Part shown: positions 1 to 6,258 of the stretch, in pieces
How the letters are laid out: each line of letters begins with the position of its first letter
Position numbering within the stretch: position 1 is the stretch's first letter
Assembly: GCA_020718785.1 (NCBI GenBank)
Contig: DYRK01000239.1
Span: forward strand, 1 to 8,567
Source of the DNA: Desulfatirhabdium butyrativorans
GTDB taxonomy: Bacteria > Desulfobacterota > Desulfobacteria > Desulfobacterales > DYRK01
Reading direction: 5' to 3'
DNA: 8,567 nt
Made by a program: the position numbers and the translations under genes
The notes under the pieces: model-generated
What the model saw: the letters and a program-made list of their open reading frames with translations, nothing else
Told to the model about the DNA's origin: nothing
Database searches by the model: none

Positions 1-599
1 AAAGCAAGCAGTTTATCCATAAACGGATCCAAACGTACACAGTCTTCTGTATAATCTAACACACATTGCTGATTACGGTCAATAATTGCAATAAGATTAT
101 TCAGATTATGATGAGATGCAAAAAGAAACGCCTCCCATACAGAACCTTCGTAACATTCTCCGTCCCCGAGTAGTACAAAAGTTAAAAAATCTTTGCTGTC
201 CATTTTAGCACTTAAAGCGATACCTGCCCCGATTCCAAGACCGTGCCCCAGTGACCCAGTATCCGCTTCAATTCCCGGAATACGACGGTCGGGATGTCCT
301 CCGAGTCTGCTTCCGTTCTGTCCGAATGTTTTAAGTTCGGTGACATCAAAAAAGCCCAAATCTGCTAAAACAGCAAAAAGAGCGATTCCCGAATGCCCCT
401 TGCTCAATATAAACCTGTCGCGCTCTTGCCATTGCGGTTTTTGAGGATCAAGTCTCAGTATGCCGCCGTAATAAAGTGCGACAAGAATGTCAGTGCAAGA
501 CAGAGCCCCGCCGATATGACCTTTTCCGGACGAAACAACCATTTCCAGAATTTGGGACCTTATTTCAACCGCTTTCTTTTCTAATTGCACAATATTCAT
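1..599 (-). CDS. Transketolase, N-terminal (thiamine-diphosphate binding) part, cut by window edge
   Basis: The minus-strand frame opens at ATG 599-597 and stays open to the window edge, giving 199 residues of a transketolase N-terminal subunit or domain. Visible family hallmarks are GKGHIGG (residues 26-31, His28), SKGHSG (His69), GSLGHGLG (His119) and the thiamine-diphosphate/Mg motif GDGE at 145-148 followed by Asn176. Enzymes of this family move two-carbon ketol units between sugar phosphates in the cytoplasm. The start overlaps the preceding E1 beta stop by one base (TGATG), so translation is probably coupled. The C-terminal half would lie to the left of the window, either fused or as a separate split subunit as is common in glycan clusters. 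In this operon it may supply or transfer a ketol group for an unusual sugar; that role is inferred. The family call is very secure. Confidence 0.93.
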   Translation of the reverse strand, partial: MNIVQLEKKAVEIRSQILEMVVSSGKGHIGGALSCTDILVALYYGGILRLDPQKPQWQERDRFILSKGHSGIALFAVLADLGFFDVTELKTFGQNGSRLGGHPDRRIPGIEADTGSLGHGLGIGAGIALSAKMDSKDFLTFVLLGDGECYEGSVWEAFLFASHHNLNNLIAIIDRNQQCVLDYTEDCVRLDPFMDKLLA

Positions 600-1642
600 C
601 AAAAGGGACCTTTGAATTTTTTTTCGTAAGAATAAAACTCTTCGCCGGATAAATCAGCTTCAGGGAGTTTCATCTTTTCCTCAACAGCCCGAATAATATT
701 TATCGCATTCGGATAATATTCATTTTCCAGCGGACGAGTACACGGACAGTGAGCATTTGCAAAACCGAGACGTATAATAGGCGTCTTCAATTCTTTCATA
801 CAGGAATCATAAACACGAGTCGCCACTTCCGCACCGAAACCGCAATGTATCCAATCATAATCACCAATAATCAAATGTCCAGTCTTTTTTACAGAATCTA
901 TCACTGTCGTATGATCAAACGGTGAAATTGACCGGACATCAATAACTTCAATATTGATTCCCCGCTTTTTCATTACCTCGGCAGCTTTGACAGCTTCGAC
1001 ATTCATCCATGAAACCCCGACAACCGTCACATCATCTCCTTCACGAAGTACCTGACATCCTTCAAGAGAAAGAGAATCCGTTTTTTCATCAATCTCTCCG
1101 ATGACATCATACAACCAACGGTGTTCAATAAAAACGACAGGATTATCATCTCGTATAGCTGAGATTAACATTCCTTTGGCATCTTTCGGCGTTGAAGGCA
1201 TAACCACTTTCAAACCCGGAACATGTGCAAACCATGAATGAAGCGTCTTACTATGCTGCCAAGACTGTCCCCATCCTCGACCGATAATTGCCCGAATAAC
1301 CATCGGAATCTTGAAAGCACCGCATGTTCCATAATGATAGCTGGCAATCATATTTGTCAACTGATTCATAGCAAGAAGCATAAAGTCAACTCGCATGTGT
1401 ACATGTACCGGTCGCATTCCATTGAGCGCAGCACCTAAGCCGAAGCCTGTCATGGCATCCTCACTCAGCGGCGTACTGAAACAGCGATCTTTGCCAAACT
1501 CCTCCACCAAATTTTTTGAACTGCCAAATATTCGTTTATGATCTGCCACATCAATTCCATAAACAAATACACTCGGATCCCGCCGCATTTCCTGTGCCAT
1601 TGCTTCATTGATGGCTTCACGATAAGTAATTGTCCTGATCAT
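599..1642 (-). CDS. Thiamine-diphosphate dehydrogenase E1 component, beta subunit (2-oxoacid/acetoin dehydrogenase type)
   Basis: This 347-residue protein matches the usual length and layout of E1 beta subunits: an N-terminal pyrimidine-binding domain followed by the transketolase C-terminal domain. The segment TPLSEDAMTGFGLGAAL carries Glu61, the expected cofactor-activating glutamate, and FAHVPGLKVVMPSTPKDAKG is the classic beta-subunit signature. E1 beta pairs with E1 alpha in an alpha2beta2 enzyme that decarboxylates a 2-oxoacid, or cleaves an acetoin-like substrate, on thiamine diphosphate. The ATG at 1642 overlaps the E1 alpha stop in an ATGA tetranucleotide, so the two subunits should be made in equal amounts. 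No E2 acyltransferase or E3 gene is visible, so the acyl acceptor may not be a lipoyl domain. The substrate cannot be read from sequence. Confidence 0.92.
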   Translation of the reverse strand: MIRTITYREAINEAMAQEMRRDPSVFVYGIDVADHKRIFGSSKNLVEEFGKDRCFSTPLSEDAMTGFGLGAALNGMRPVHVHMRVDFMLLAMNQLTNMIASYHYGTCGAFKIPMVIRAIIGRGWGQSWQHSKTLHSWFAHVPGLKVVMPSTPKDAKGMLISAIRDDNPVVFIEHRWLYDVIGEIDEKTDSLSLEGCQVLREGDDVTVVGVSWMNVEAVKAAEVMKKRGINIEVIDVRSISPFDHTTVIDSVKKTGHLIIGDYDWIHCGFGAEVATRVYDSCMKELKTPIIRLGFANAHCPCTRPLENEYYPNAINIIRAVEEKMKLPEADLSGEEFYSYEKKFKGPF

Positions 1643-2592
1643 GCGTAAACATCCTCGTATGCCAAAGTGTATTCAGGTAAAGGAGACTTCTGAGCAAATA
1701 ACAGACTATTTTCTATCTGTTTATCAATAGCCTCTTCCAATTCAAGCAACTCATTTTCGGAAAGTGTCTGAAGTATTTTTTTACGCTGAAAATGGACAGG
1801 ATCACGCTTGAACCATACATCAAATTCTTCTCTTGATCTGTAACCTGCTTTAAAATCTTCAAAAACTCCCACATGCTCAAGGTATCTGTAATATTTCAGA
1901 TACATAAAACACGGACTGCCATTCTTCTGCATCATTTTCAATGCGTCTTGAGTAAGATTATAAATAACTTCAACATCCGTTGAATCACTTTCAAAAACAT
2001 TGCAGTCAAACTTACGCACAATATCTGCTATGGATTTATAGCCATGTCTTTCGTCAGCAGGCACATGAACTGCTAACCCATTATCTTCACAAATAAAAAT
2101 AACTGGCAATTTTTTCAGACAAGCAAAATTCAAACTTTCCCAGAAAACCCCTTCATCAATCGCGCCGTCACCAAAGAAGACCGCTACAACTTTTTTATTC
2201 CCAGTCAATTTGTTTGCAAAAGCTGCTCCGACCGAAACAGGAATATGACTGCCCACAATGGCAGATGTACAAATAAGCCCGGCTTCAGGAGACATCAGAT
2301 GCATGGAACCGGCTTTCCCTTTGGATGTACCTGTTATTTTGCCATACATTTCAGCAAAAAAATTATCTGTTTCCATTGTCTTAGCCAGATAAATACCATG
2401 ACTTCTGTATGTACCCAAAATTTGATCTTCTGACTTGAGAGCGCCACATACTCCCGCGGCAATTGCCTCTTCCCCCATGGACATGTGCATAGGCGTTTTC
2501 ATTTCGTCTTCAAGGTAATGCTCCCGAATCTTTTCCTCCGCACGACGAATCAGATACATTTTTCGATAAAGTTCAACATTCAGCGATTTCAT
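1639..2592 (-). CDS. Thiamine-diphosphate dehydrogenase E1 component, alpha subunit
   Basis: This 317-residue protein has the standard E1 alpha architecture. It has YRSHG at 62-66 with the conserved His65, KGKAGSMH at about 91-98, and the thiamine-diphosphate motif GDGAIDEG (141-148) ending at Asn171 in EDNGLAVHV. It forms the cofactor-binding half of the E1 heterotetramer with the following beta subunit. The ATG at 2592 overlaps the Nudix stop by four bases (ATGA), and its own stop overlaps the beta start in the same way. At 317 residues it is slightly shorter than many pyruvate E1 alpha subunits and closer to acetoin-dehydrogenase-like and glycan-cluster members. The substrate is unknown. 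The family assignment is secure from the motifs and the pairing. Confidence 0.92.
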   Translation of the reverse strand: MKSLNVELYRKMYLIRRAEEKIREHYLEDEMKTPMHMSMGEEAIAAGVCGALKSEDQILGTYRSHGIYLAKTMETDNFFAEMYGKITGTSKGKAGSMHLMSPEAGLICTSAIVGSHIPVSVGAAFANKLTGNKKVVAVFFGDGAIDEGVFWESLNFACLKKLPVIFICEDNGLAVHVPADERHGYKSIADIVRKFDCNVFESDSTDVEVIYNLTQDALKMMQKNGSPCFMYLKYYRYLEHVGVFEDFKAGYRSREEFDVWFKRDPVHFQRKKILQTLSENELLELEEAIDKQIENSLLFAQKSPLPEYTLAYEDVYA

Positions 2593-3170
2593 AGAGTTGT
2601 CCTTAGTTTTACATTTTCTGTATTAGACATAATGAATCTGCTGATAACAGCCATTGGAACGCTCACATATATATCACCATTGACAATTAATTTTTGCGCC
2701 TCTTCCAAAGAGAAACATTCCACCTCTGCAATTTCCTTATCGTGATTGCTACGATTTTCATATTCCTGTTGTGTGATATTCGCCATAAAAATGTATGTAA
2801 GATTCGGATTTCGATTGGGCGAATTGGTAATCGGGGGAAGAATCTCCAAACGCTTCAGGTCTCCGATTTTTATACCGGTTTCTTCGGCTAATTCCCTACA
2901 TGCTGCCTGAACAGGAGTTTCATTTTCCTCTGAACTCCCTGCCGGCAATTCCAATGTTTCATCATTGATTACCGGTCGTTTTACCCTGACCATCACTATG
3001 GAGTGATTTTCGATCACAGGCAGTATAATTACCTGAAACCGGCTGTACTCAACAGTAAAATATCCGCCCCGGTTCCGAACCGCAAACCAGGGATTTTCAT
3101 GGACAGTTTCAACAGGCGTGAGCCATGAACACTGCGGCGCAAAAAGTCTCGGATCGTCAATTTCAGGCAT
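2589..3170 (-). CDS. Nudix hydrolase
   Basis: A complete Nudix box lies at residues 78-100 of this 193-residue protein: Gly78, five residues, Glu84, seven residues, then Arg92-Glu93, Glu96-Glu97 and Gly99. It follows a beta-rich segment ending in ELPAG, as in ADP-ribose or nucleotide-sugar pyrophosphatase-like Nudix enzymes. The family hydrolyses nucleoside diphosphates linked to another moiety, using Mg or Mn bound by the box glutamates. The position directly upstream of E1 alpha, with an ATGA overlap, suggests action on a nucleotide-sugar or a cofactor by-product of the pathway. Its own ATG at 3170 overlaps the stop of the epimerase remnant, so the Nudix gene probably once followed a full-length epimerase. 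Specificity cannot be assigned from the motif alone. Confidence 0.9.
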   Translation of the reverse strand: MPEIDDPRLFAPQCSWLTPVETVHENPWFAVRNRGGYFTVEYSRFQVIILPVIENHSIVMVRVKRPVINDETLELPAGSSEENETPVQAACRELAEETGIKIGDLKRLEILPPITNSPNRNPNLTYIFMANITQQEYENRSNHDKEIAEVECFSLEEAQKLIVNGDIYVSVPMAVISRFIMSNTENVKLRTTL

Positions 3171-3243
3171 AGCCGCTCACTCTTTTATCCGACAAAACCC
3201 CGGTTCCGCCTGTGACTAACACTTTTTTATCTTTGTAAAACAT
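3163..3243 (-). pseudogene. Remnant of NAD-dependent sugar epimerase/dehydratase (26 codons)
   Basis: From ATG 3243 the minus strand reads MFYKDKKVLVTGGTG, which is the typical start of an extended short-chain dehydrogenase: first beta strand plus the beginning of the GGxGxxG dinucleotide-binding loop. The Rossmann fold does not continue. After 15 codons comes VLSDKRVSGYA and a TGA overlapping the Nudix ATG (TATGCCTGA). The normal operon-style overlap suggests that these last 11 codons are the true C-terminus and that about 300 central codons were lost in frame. A GGGGTGA ribosome-binding site precedes the ATG. A mini-peptide could still be translated and couple the Nudix gene, but it cannot be an enzyme. 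The family call rests on the N-terminal motif only. Confidence 0.7.
3205..3243. repeat. 39-bp repeat R1 (epimerase start copy 1)
   Basis: This is identical at 37 of 39 positions to 5003-5041. It encodes on the minus strand the first 13 codons of the epimerase-like start (MFYKDKKVLVTGG). The upstream leaders share a weaker TTTCGG..TG..AAC pattern, so the homology may reach about 3257. Confidence 0.85.
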
Positions 3244-3258
3244 CGTTCACCCCGAAAA

Positions 3259-3270
3259 CTACTTTATCCA
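3259..3270. repeat. 12-bp direct repeat, left copy (DR-L)
   Basis: CTACTTTATCCA is identical to 6901-6912. It lies between the end of the TumE-like gene at 3312 and the ribosome-binding site of the epimerase remnant. On the minus strand it reads TGGATAAAGTAG, which at the other copy is the last three codons and stop of the FkbM gene. A further 15 bases on the gene-body side match in part (8 of 15). Confidence 0.75.
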
Positions 3271-3311
3271 TTACCTTGATTGTATAATCCCATCTGAAAT
3301 GACCGCGTCTA

Positions 3312-3692
3312 TCAGGATATTTTTATATCCATACGGATTTCATCTAAAACTGCCGCAATATCCTTCGCCACAGATGCCGTTACATTTGATTCACTGCCCT
3401 CATGTTTATGGTGAGGAAATGTCGCCAAATCTGGAAAATGAGGTGAGTTATCATAACGAAATATCATAATTCCATCCGGATTCTGATAATGGTAAGCATA
3501 CATATAGTGTTCAATTCCGTACTGAACATTGACAAATTCCCGAACATGCAGAACAGAACCGTCATAAAAAAAGATGCTTCCCCGAATAAATCCGATGTAT
3601 GAGCTGCGTTTATCATATGTGATACATGATGACTGTACGCCGGCAGTATTACTGATAAGGATGCTTATATCTTGAAAATATACTTCAATCAA
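3312..3692 (-). CDS. TumE-like toxin (DUF6516-type), copy 1
   Basis: This 126-residue protein carries the compact signature of TumE-family toxins: a tyrosine-rich YMYAYHYQ segment at 63-70, DGIMIFRYDNSPH at 73-85, then TFPHHKHEG at 91-99. The His-rich FPHHKHEG block is shared exactly with the gene at 5085-5426. TumE-like proteins are annotated as toxins of two-gene toxin-antitoxin modules; the mechanism is poorly known and I claim none. The likely start is TTG 3692, whose TTGA overlaps the stop of the preceding partner gene, a normal arrangement for such pairs. There is no signal peptide or membrane segment, so it is cytoplasmic. The family call is from memory of the motif and should be read as good but not certain. 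Confidence 0.75.
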   Translation of the reverse strand: MIEVYFQDISILISNTAGVQSSCITYDKRSSYIGFIRGSIFFYDGSVLHVREFVNVQYGIEHYMYAYHYQNPDGIMIFRYDNSPHFPDLATFPHHKHEGSESNVTASVAKDIAAVLDEIRMDIKIS

Positions 3693-3979
3693 TTCAACGT
3701 GATCTCTTCCAAAGCCTGCCGCTGAAAATTAAGAATCTGAACGGTTTTAATTTCTCCGAACCATTCGATAAAATCCAAAGATTCGTCTGCATTTCCTGTT
3801 TCAAAGCGGTGTCCGAATTCGTCAGAAGTCATATTATATTTTTCCTCAAAATATCTTAACTGTCCTCCGGTTCTCTCTATTGCCAGTTCCAGCATACGCA
3901 GTTCCGAACGTATAGCCGATTCAATAAGCGGTCTGATCGCAACCGGTGTATTTCCTGATATAGTTATTTTCTGTAACAT
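3689..3979 (-). CDS. Small antitoxin-like partner of TumE-like copy 1
   Basis: This 96-residue, charged, helix-rich protein has a central segment LRYFEEKYNMTSDEFGHRF followed by an acidic stretch ending DESLDFIEWFGEIK. This resembles the short acidic coiled-coil-like genes commonly found just upstream of TumE-type toxins. It overlaps the toxin start by four bases (TTGA). ATG 3979 is preceded by GGGAGA at a good distance. A loosely similar layout (LEQKYG, an acidic segment, then a W-rich end) is present in the gene at 5414-5728, so the two modules look distantly related. Its role as antitoxin is inferred from position, size and acidity. No DNA-binding helix-turn-helix was recognised. Confidence 0.65.
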   Translation of the reverse strand: MLQKITISGNTPVAIRPLIESAIRSELRMLELAIERTGGQLRYFEEKYNMTSDEFGHRFETGNADESLDFIEWFGEIKTVQILNFQRQALEEITLN

Positions 3980-4060
3980 CTGTTTTCTCCCATGTAAATC
4001 GTTGTAAGTTGCTGATTCTGCGTTCCCGACTTTTTCAGATTTTCATCCGCTACATAGAAT

Positions 4061-4089
4061 ATTATACAGATAATTTTAACCGATAAAAG
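4061..4089 (-). promoter_or_regulatory. Possible sigma-70-type promoter for TumE-like module 1
   Basis: In the 137-base gap between the AbiEii stop (4117) and the module 1 start (3979), the minus strand has a perfect TATAAT (4061-4066). A weak -35-like CTTTTA lies 17 bases upstream (4084-4089). An alternative pairing, TTTACG with TAAAAT at 16-base spacing, overlaps it. This is the largest clean intergenic space inside the island, consistent with module 1 having its own transcript with a leader of about 80 bases. Confidence 0.4.
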
Positions 4090-4116
4090 CTGTTCGTAAA
4101 AAGATATCTCAACAGG

Positions 4117-4731
4117 TTAAAAAGGAGTCGTTGCAATATCGGTTAAAAATATTTTTATTTCTTCATCTGAAACCTGATCAGGTACAAATTCAACTTGTTC
4201 ACTATAATTTATATCATCAAAAAAACATAACTGCTGCCGGAATAATTTTTCGCTGAATAATTTTCCGAAAATCTCAACGGCTCTGTCTGACAGCTGACGC
4301 AAGGTATAATGATTTTTCAGAATAAAATATAAATCCACATAATCTTTCCATTTTGCCCTTTTCCCTAAAGCAAAGGACTTCATCGCAGATAAATCCAATA
4401 AATCAGGCATAGAAATCATTTTATCAAACTTCACCGGATGGAGAATCTGATACGGATAGCTGTAAAATGTCAGTTTTACAGAATTGATAACAACAGTTAA
4501 TTCTTCGTCACTTTGATAAAGCTGGTGAAAAGAAAAACCGCTTTTTTCAATTTTGTCGGCTATCTTTTTTTTTCTCAGTTTGTCATATTTGAACAAATCA
4601 AAATCAACCGATCTTCGGTGACCGATATGTAACGCTATCGCCGTTCCTCCGACCAGATAAAACTCCCGCTTAAAGGCTCTGACCAAAGGCAAAAGTTCAA
4701 TTTGCGCCTCAGTTAATATCTCCTTATGCAT
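4117..4731 (-). CDS. AbiEii/AbiGii-type nucleotidyltransferase (toxin-like)
   Basis: From ATG 4731 the protein is 204 residues and starts MHKEILTEAQ. It shows the AbiEii nucleotidyltransferase core: FYLVGGTAIALHIGHRRSVDFDLF, with GGT at 28-30, HRRS at 38-41 and the metal-binding pair Asp43/Asp45. Later comes KSFALGKRAKWKDYVDLYFIL, with Lys118, Lys129-Asp130 and Asp133, a block typical of the family. The frame is open further upstream, but that extension runs through the coding region of the partner gene and lacks conserved residues, so 4731 is preferred. The start overlaps the partner's stop by eight bases. Known AbiEii members transfer nucleotides (for example to tRNA) and act in abortive phage infection. 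This copy's target is unknown. All visible catalytic residues are intact. Confidence 0.85.
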   Translation of the reverse strand: MHKEILTEAQIELLPLVRAFKREFYLVGGTAIALHIGHRRSVDFDLFKYDKLRKKKIADKIEKSGFSFHQLYQSDEELTVVINSVKLTFYSYPYQILHPVKFDKMISMPDLLDLSAMKSFALGKRAKWKDYVDLYFILKNHYTLRQLSDRAVEIFGKLFSEKLFRQQLCFFDDINYSEQVEFVPDQVSDEEIKIFLTDIATTPF

Positions 4732-4993
4732 TCTTTTTAAAGTATAAATTGAAAAAATTAATAACTTCAGGATAATAATTGACTCTTTCTCTGTTAATAT
4801 CCTGATAAAAAATTTCTGCCACTTTTTTAATGCCTGCCAGATCAAACAGCTTTTTGATGCAGGGTATATCACCGTAATTCAAAACTGATTCAACTAAAGC
4901 GTTCAGATCAAGATTTTCTTTTTCCGATTCTTTGACCCACCAGAAAAGATACCCGTACTCTTTAATAAATTCCTTAATTCCGTCAAGATTCAT
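4724..4993 (-). CDS. DUF6922-like partner (probable antitoxin) of the AbiEii gene
   Basis: From ATG 4993 this 89-residue protein contains the pattern of DUF6922-type proteins found beside AbiEii genes. An aromatic LFWWV opens it, then a linker with NLDLNALVESVLNYGD, a short helical segment and a final NYYPEVINFFNLYF. Such proteins are usually read as cognate antitoxins; here that rests on adjacency and the eight-base overlap. AGGAAAT immediately precedes ATG 4993 and supports this start. The reading frame also continues upstream in frame to ATG 5041 and 5074, adding MFCKDKKVSVTGGAG from repeat R2. That extension looks like captured epimerase sequence rather than part of the native protein. 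Confidence 0.7.
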   Translation of the reverse strand: MNLDGIKEFIKEYGYLFWWVKESEKENLDLNALVESVLNYGDIPCIKKLFDLAGIKKVAEIFYQDINRERVNYYPEVINFFNLYFKKNA

Positions 4994-5002
4994 ATTTCCT
5001 GC

Positions 5003-5041
5003 TCCGCCTGTGACTGACACTTTTTTATCTTTGCAAAACAT
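5003..5041. repeat. 39-bp repeat R2 (epimerase start copy 2)
   Basis: This is the second copy of R1, with two substitutions (Tyr to Cys and Leu to Ser in the encoded peptide MFCKDKKVSVTGG). It stands inside the toxin-antitoxin island, between the second TumE-like gene and the DUF6922-like gene, and is in frame with the latter. Confidence 0.85.
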
Positions 5042-5084
5042 TATGTTATCCAGTCCGAAATTCAGAAAATTCAAATTTTTATCG

Positions 5085-5426
5085 TCATTTCAATCGGTCT
5101 TCTGTCACCTTCAATACTTCATAAATATCAATTCGTTCGGAAGCCGAAATGCTGTCGCCCTCATGTTTATGATGAGGAAAAGTTTCAATATTTCTCCAAT
5201 GAGGTTTATTGTCCCATCTTATTATTAATTCTCCGTCTGTTTTCTGCCAGTGATACGAATATTTCTGATAATCCGATGTGTGCAGCTCGGTTATGTATAA
5301 CAGCGTTCCGTCTGTAACCCTTGCTTTCACTCTAAGCAGTCTTACAGATGATTCATCAACAAATTCAGTAAGATACACAGAATCAATGAGGTGTGATTCT
5401 CTCAAGGCGGATACTATATGATACAC
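5085..5426 (-). CDS. TumE-like toxin (DUF6516-type), copy 2
   Basis: This 113-residue protein has the same signature as the gene at 3312-3692: YSYHWQKTDGELIIRWDNKPH at about 56-76, then TFPHHKHEG at 82-90. Outside this core the two copies differ widely, so they are old paralogues or separate acquisitions rather than a recent duplication. The likely start is GTG 5426, which overlaps the end of the preceding partner gene by 13 bases. The product should be a small cytoplasmic protein. This copy fits the family consensus more closely than copy 1, with the WQxxDGxLIxRWDNxPH run intact. The toxic activity is assumed from the family, not seen. Confidence 0.8.
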   Translation of the reverse strand: MYHIVSALRESHLIDSVYLTEFVDESSVRLLRVKARVTDGTLLYITELHTSDYQKYSYHWQKTDGELIIRWDNKPHWRNIETFPHHKHEGDSISASERIDIYEVLKVTEDRLK

Positions 5427-5728
5427 GCCTTTAATTCCTTATATTTTTTGACCCACTCTTTATATCCGAGATGATATCCTTCCCATACCATCAGATCGTC
5501 CCACTCAGAAAAAATCTCTTCTCCCGATTCTTCAACTTTTTTTTTAAAATCAACGAAATCTCTTCCGTATTTCTGTTCCAGTTCCTGACACTTGCTTCGA
5601 TAGTATTCAGCCTTATTTAATGATTTGTCAGTCAGTAAAGCGATGATCTCCCGGGCGGAGATCATCTCAGCCGCATATTTCGGAAGTTTTATTGTGATAT
5701 CTCTATATGCTGATGCATCCTGAATCAT
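5414..5728 (-). CDS. Small antitoxin-like partner of TumE-like copy 2
   Basis: This 104-residue charged, helical protein begins MIQDASAYRDITIKLPKYAAE. It contains a coiled-coil-like AEYYRSKCQELEQKYGRDF and an acidic SGEEIFSEWDDLMVWEGY segment near the end. ATG 5728 is preceded by an excellent ribosome-binding site, AGGAGG, seven bases away. It overlaps the TumE-like toxin by 13 bases, the usual antitoxin-first order. The early ITIKLPKYAAE strand could be a short DNA-binding or dimerisation element, but I do not recognise a defined domain. The antitoxin role is inferred from context. Confidence 0.65.
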   Translation of the reverse strand: MIQDASAYRDITIKLPKYAAEMISAREIIALLTDKSLNKAEYYRSKCQELEQKYGRDFVDFKKKVEESGEEIFSEWDDLMVWEGYHLGYKEWVKKYKELKACII

Positions 5729-5754
5729 TTATCTCCTCCTGAATCAGATCACAA

Positions 5755-5800
5755 TGAACAGGAATTCTCATCTTGTCCCTGTTCAAGGCAATGCCTGAAC
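5755..5800. other. Pair of mutually exclusive hairpins between HEPN and TumE-like module 2
   Basis: Three related segments can pair in two ways. TGAACAGG (5755-5762) can pair with CCTGTTCA (5778-5785), or GTTCAAGGC (5781-5789, one bulged A) can pair with GCCTGAAC (5793-5800) around a three-base loop. The middle segment cannot do both. The element sits 27-73 bases upstream of ATG 5728 in a 95-base gap. No T-run follows on the minus strand, so a plain terminator is unlikely. It could be an attenuator-like leader, a REP-like palindrome or a protein binding site. Confidence 0.45.
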
Positions 5801-5823
5801 AAAATGCGTTCCTACTTCAGACA

Positions 5824-6258
5824 TCATTCATCTTTAGCAAGCATGGTATCAAGACTTTTTTGCTGTTTTAACCCATCCACCACCGCGCCGATTGCCTCAA
5901 TAAAACGCGGGACAATGCAATTATAAATTTCATAAGCAACCGGTTCATTATAGATATGGACGATTTCATTCCGTTTCCTGACCATTTTGACAAAGTCTTT
6001 CTCATACTGTTCCGGAATCATGCCTGTCTGATAAGCTGATTTGAAGCAGTCCATCGGCGAGTAGCATTCAAGCCCTTTCTCCTCGCTCAGAAAGAGTTTC
6101 AAAGTCTTCCATAATGCTTCAAAAGAATACTCAAACCGCTTTGTCACCACTTCGGCTTTGACCTGAAATTCATAATCAAAAAACTGGCTCTGCTGCAAAT
6201 TTGAAAAGGCTTTTTCCAGATTTGCGATTTTCATTTCAAGTTTTCTGCTGTATGCCAT
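5824..6258 (-). CDS. HepT-like HEPN ribonuclease toxin (nucleotidyltransferase substrate-binding type)
   Basis: This 144-residue, all-helical protein has the HEPN motif RNEIVHIY at 96-103, an R-x4-H-x-Y motif. Arg96 and His101 are the expected RNase residues and Tyr103 is the position that, in the characterised MntA/HepT systems, the partner nucleotidyltransferase AMPylates to neutralise the toxin. The N-terminal region (KLEMKIANLEKAFSNLQQ) and FEYSFEALWKTLKLFL match the HI0074-type substrate-binding family. ATG 6258 lies inside the end of the MNT gene with a 28-base overlap, the usual arrangement. HepT cleaves RNA when not AMPylated. Here the toxin reads intact while the MNT gene upstream is frameshifted, so its control may be lost or changed. 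Confidence 0.87.
   Translation of the reverse strand: MAYSRKLEMKIANLEKAFSNLQQSQFFDYEFQVKAEVVTKRFEYSFEALWKTLKLFLSEEKGLECYSPMDCFKSAYQTGMIPEQYEKDFVKMVRKRNEIVHIYNEPVAYEIYNCIVPRFIEAIGAVVDGLKQQKSLDTMLAKDE

Noticed and set aside
193..444. Plus-strand ORF of 83 codons
   Set aside because: It is the shadow of the well-supported transketolase on the minus strand.
3227..3325. Open frame KYPDRRGHFRWDYTIKVMDK and on, overlapping the epimerase start
   Set aside because: It begins after a stop with no start codon and matches no family I recognise. It may be the C-terminus of a lost gene or simply noncoding leader.
4732..4872. 47-codon N-terminal extension of the AbiEii protein
   Set aside because: It runs entirely within the DUF6922-like gene in another frame, lacks conserved residues, and ATG 4731 gives the usual overlapping start.
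4994..5074. N-terminal extension of the DUF6922-like protein through repeat R2
   Set aside because: AGGAAAT before ATG 4993 supports the shorter start. The extension encodes an epimerase-type N-terminus that does not belong to this family.
4018..5812. Shared GCGTTCC words at about 4020 and 5807 in two intergenic gaps
   Set aside because: The match is under 10 bases with no further flanking similarity. Not enough to call a repeat family.
5798..5828. Tiny ORF MMSEVGTHFVQALP overlapping the HepT stop as ATGA
   Set aside because: Only 14 codons with no ribosome-binding evidence. It lies over the palindromic element and is probably chance.
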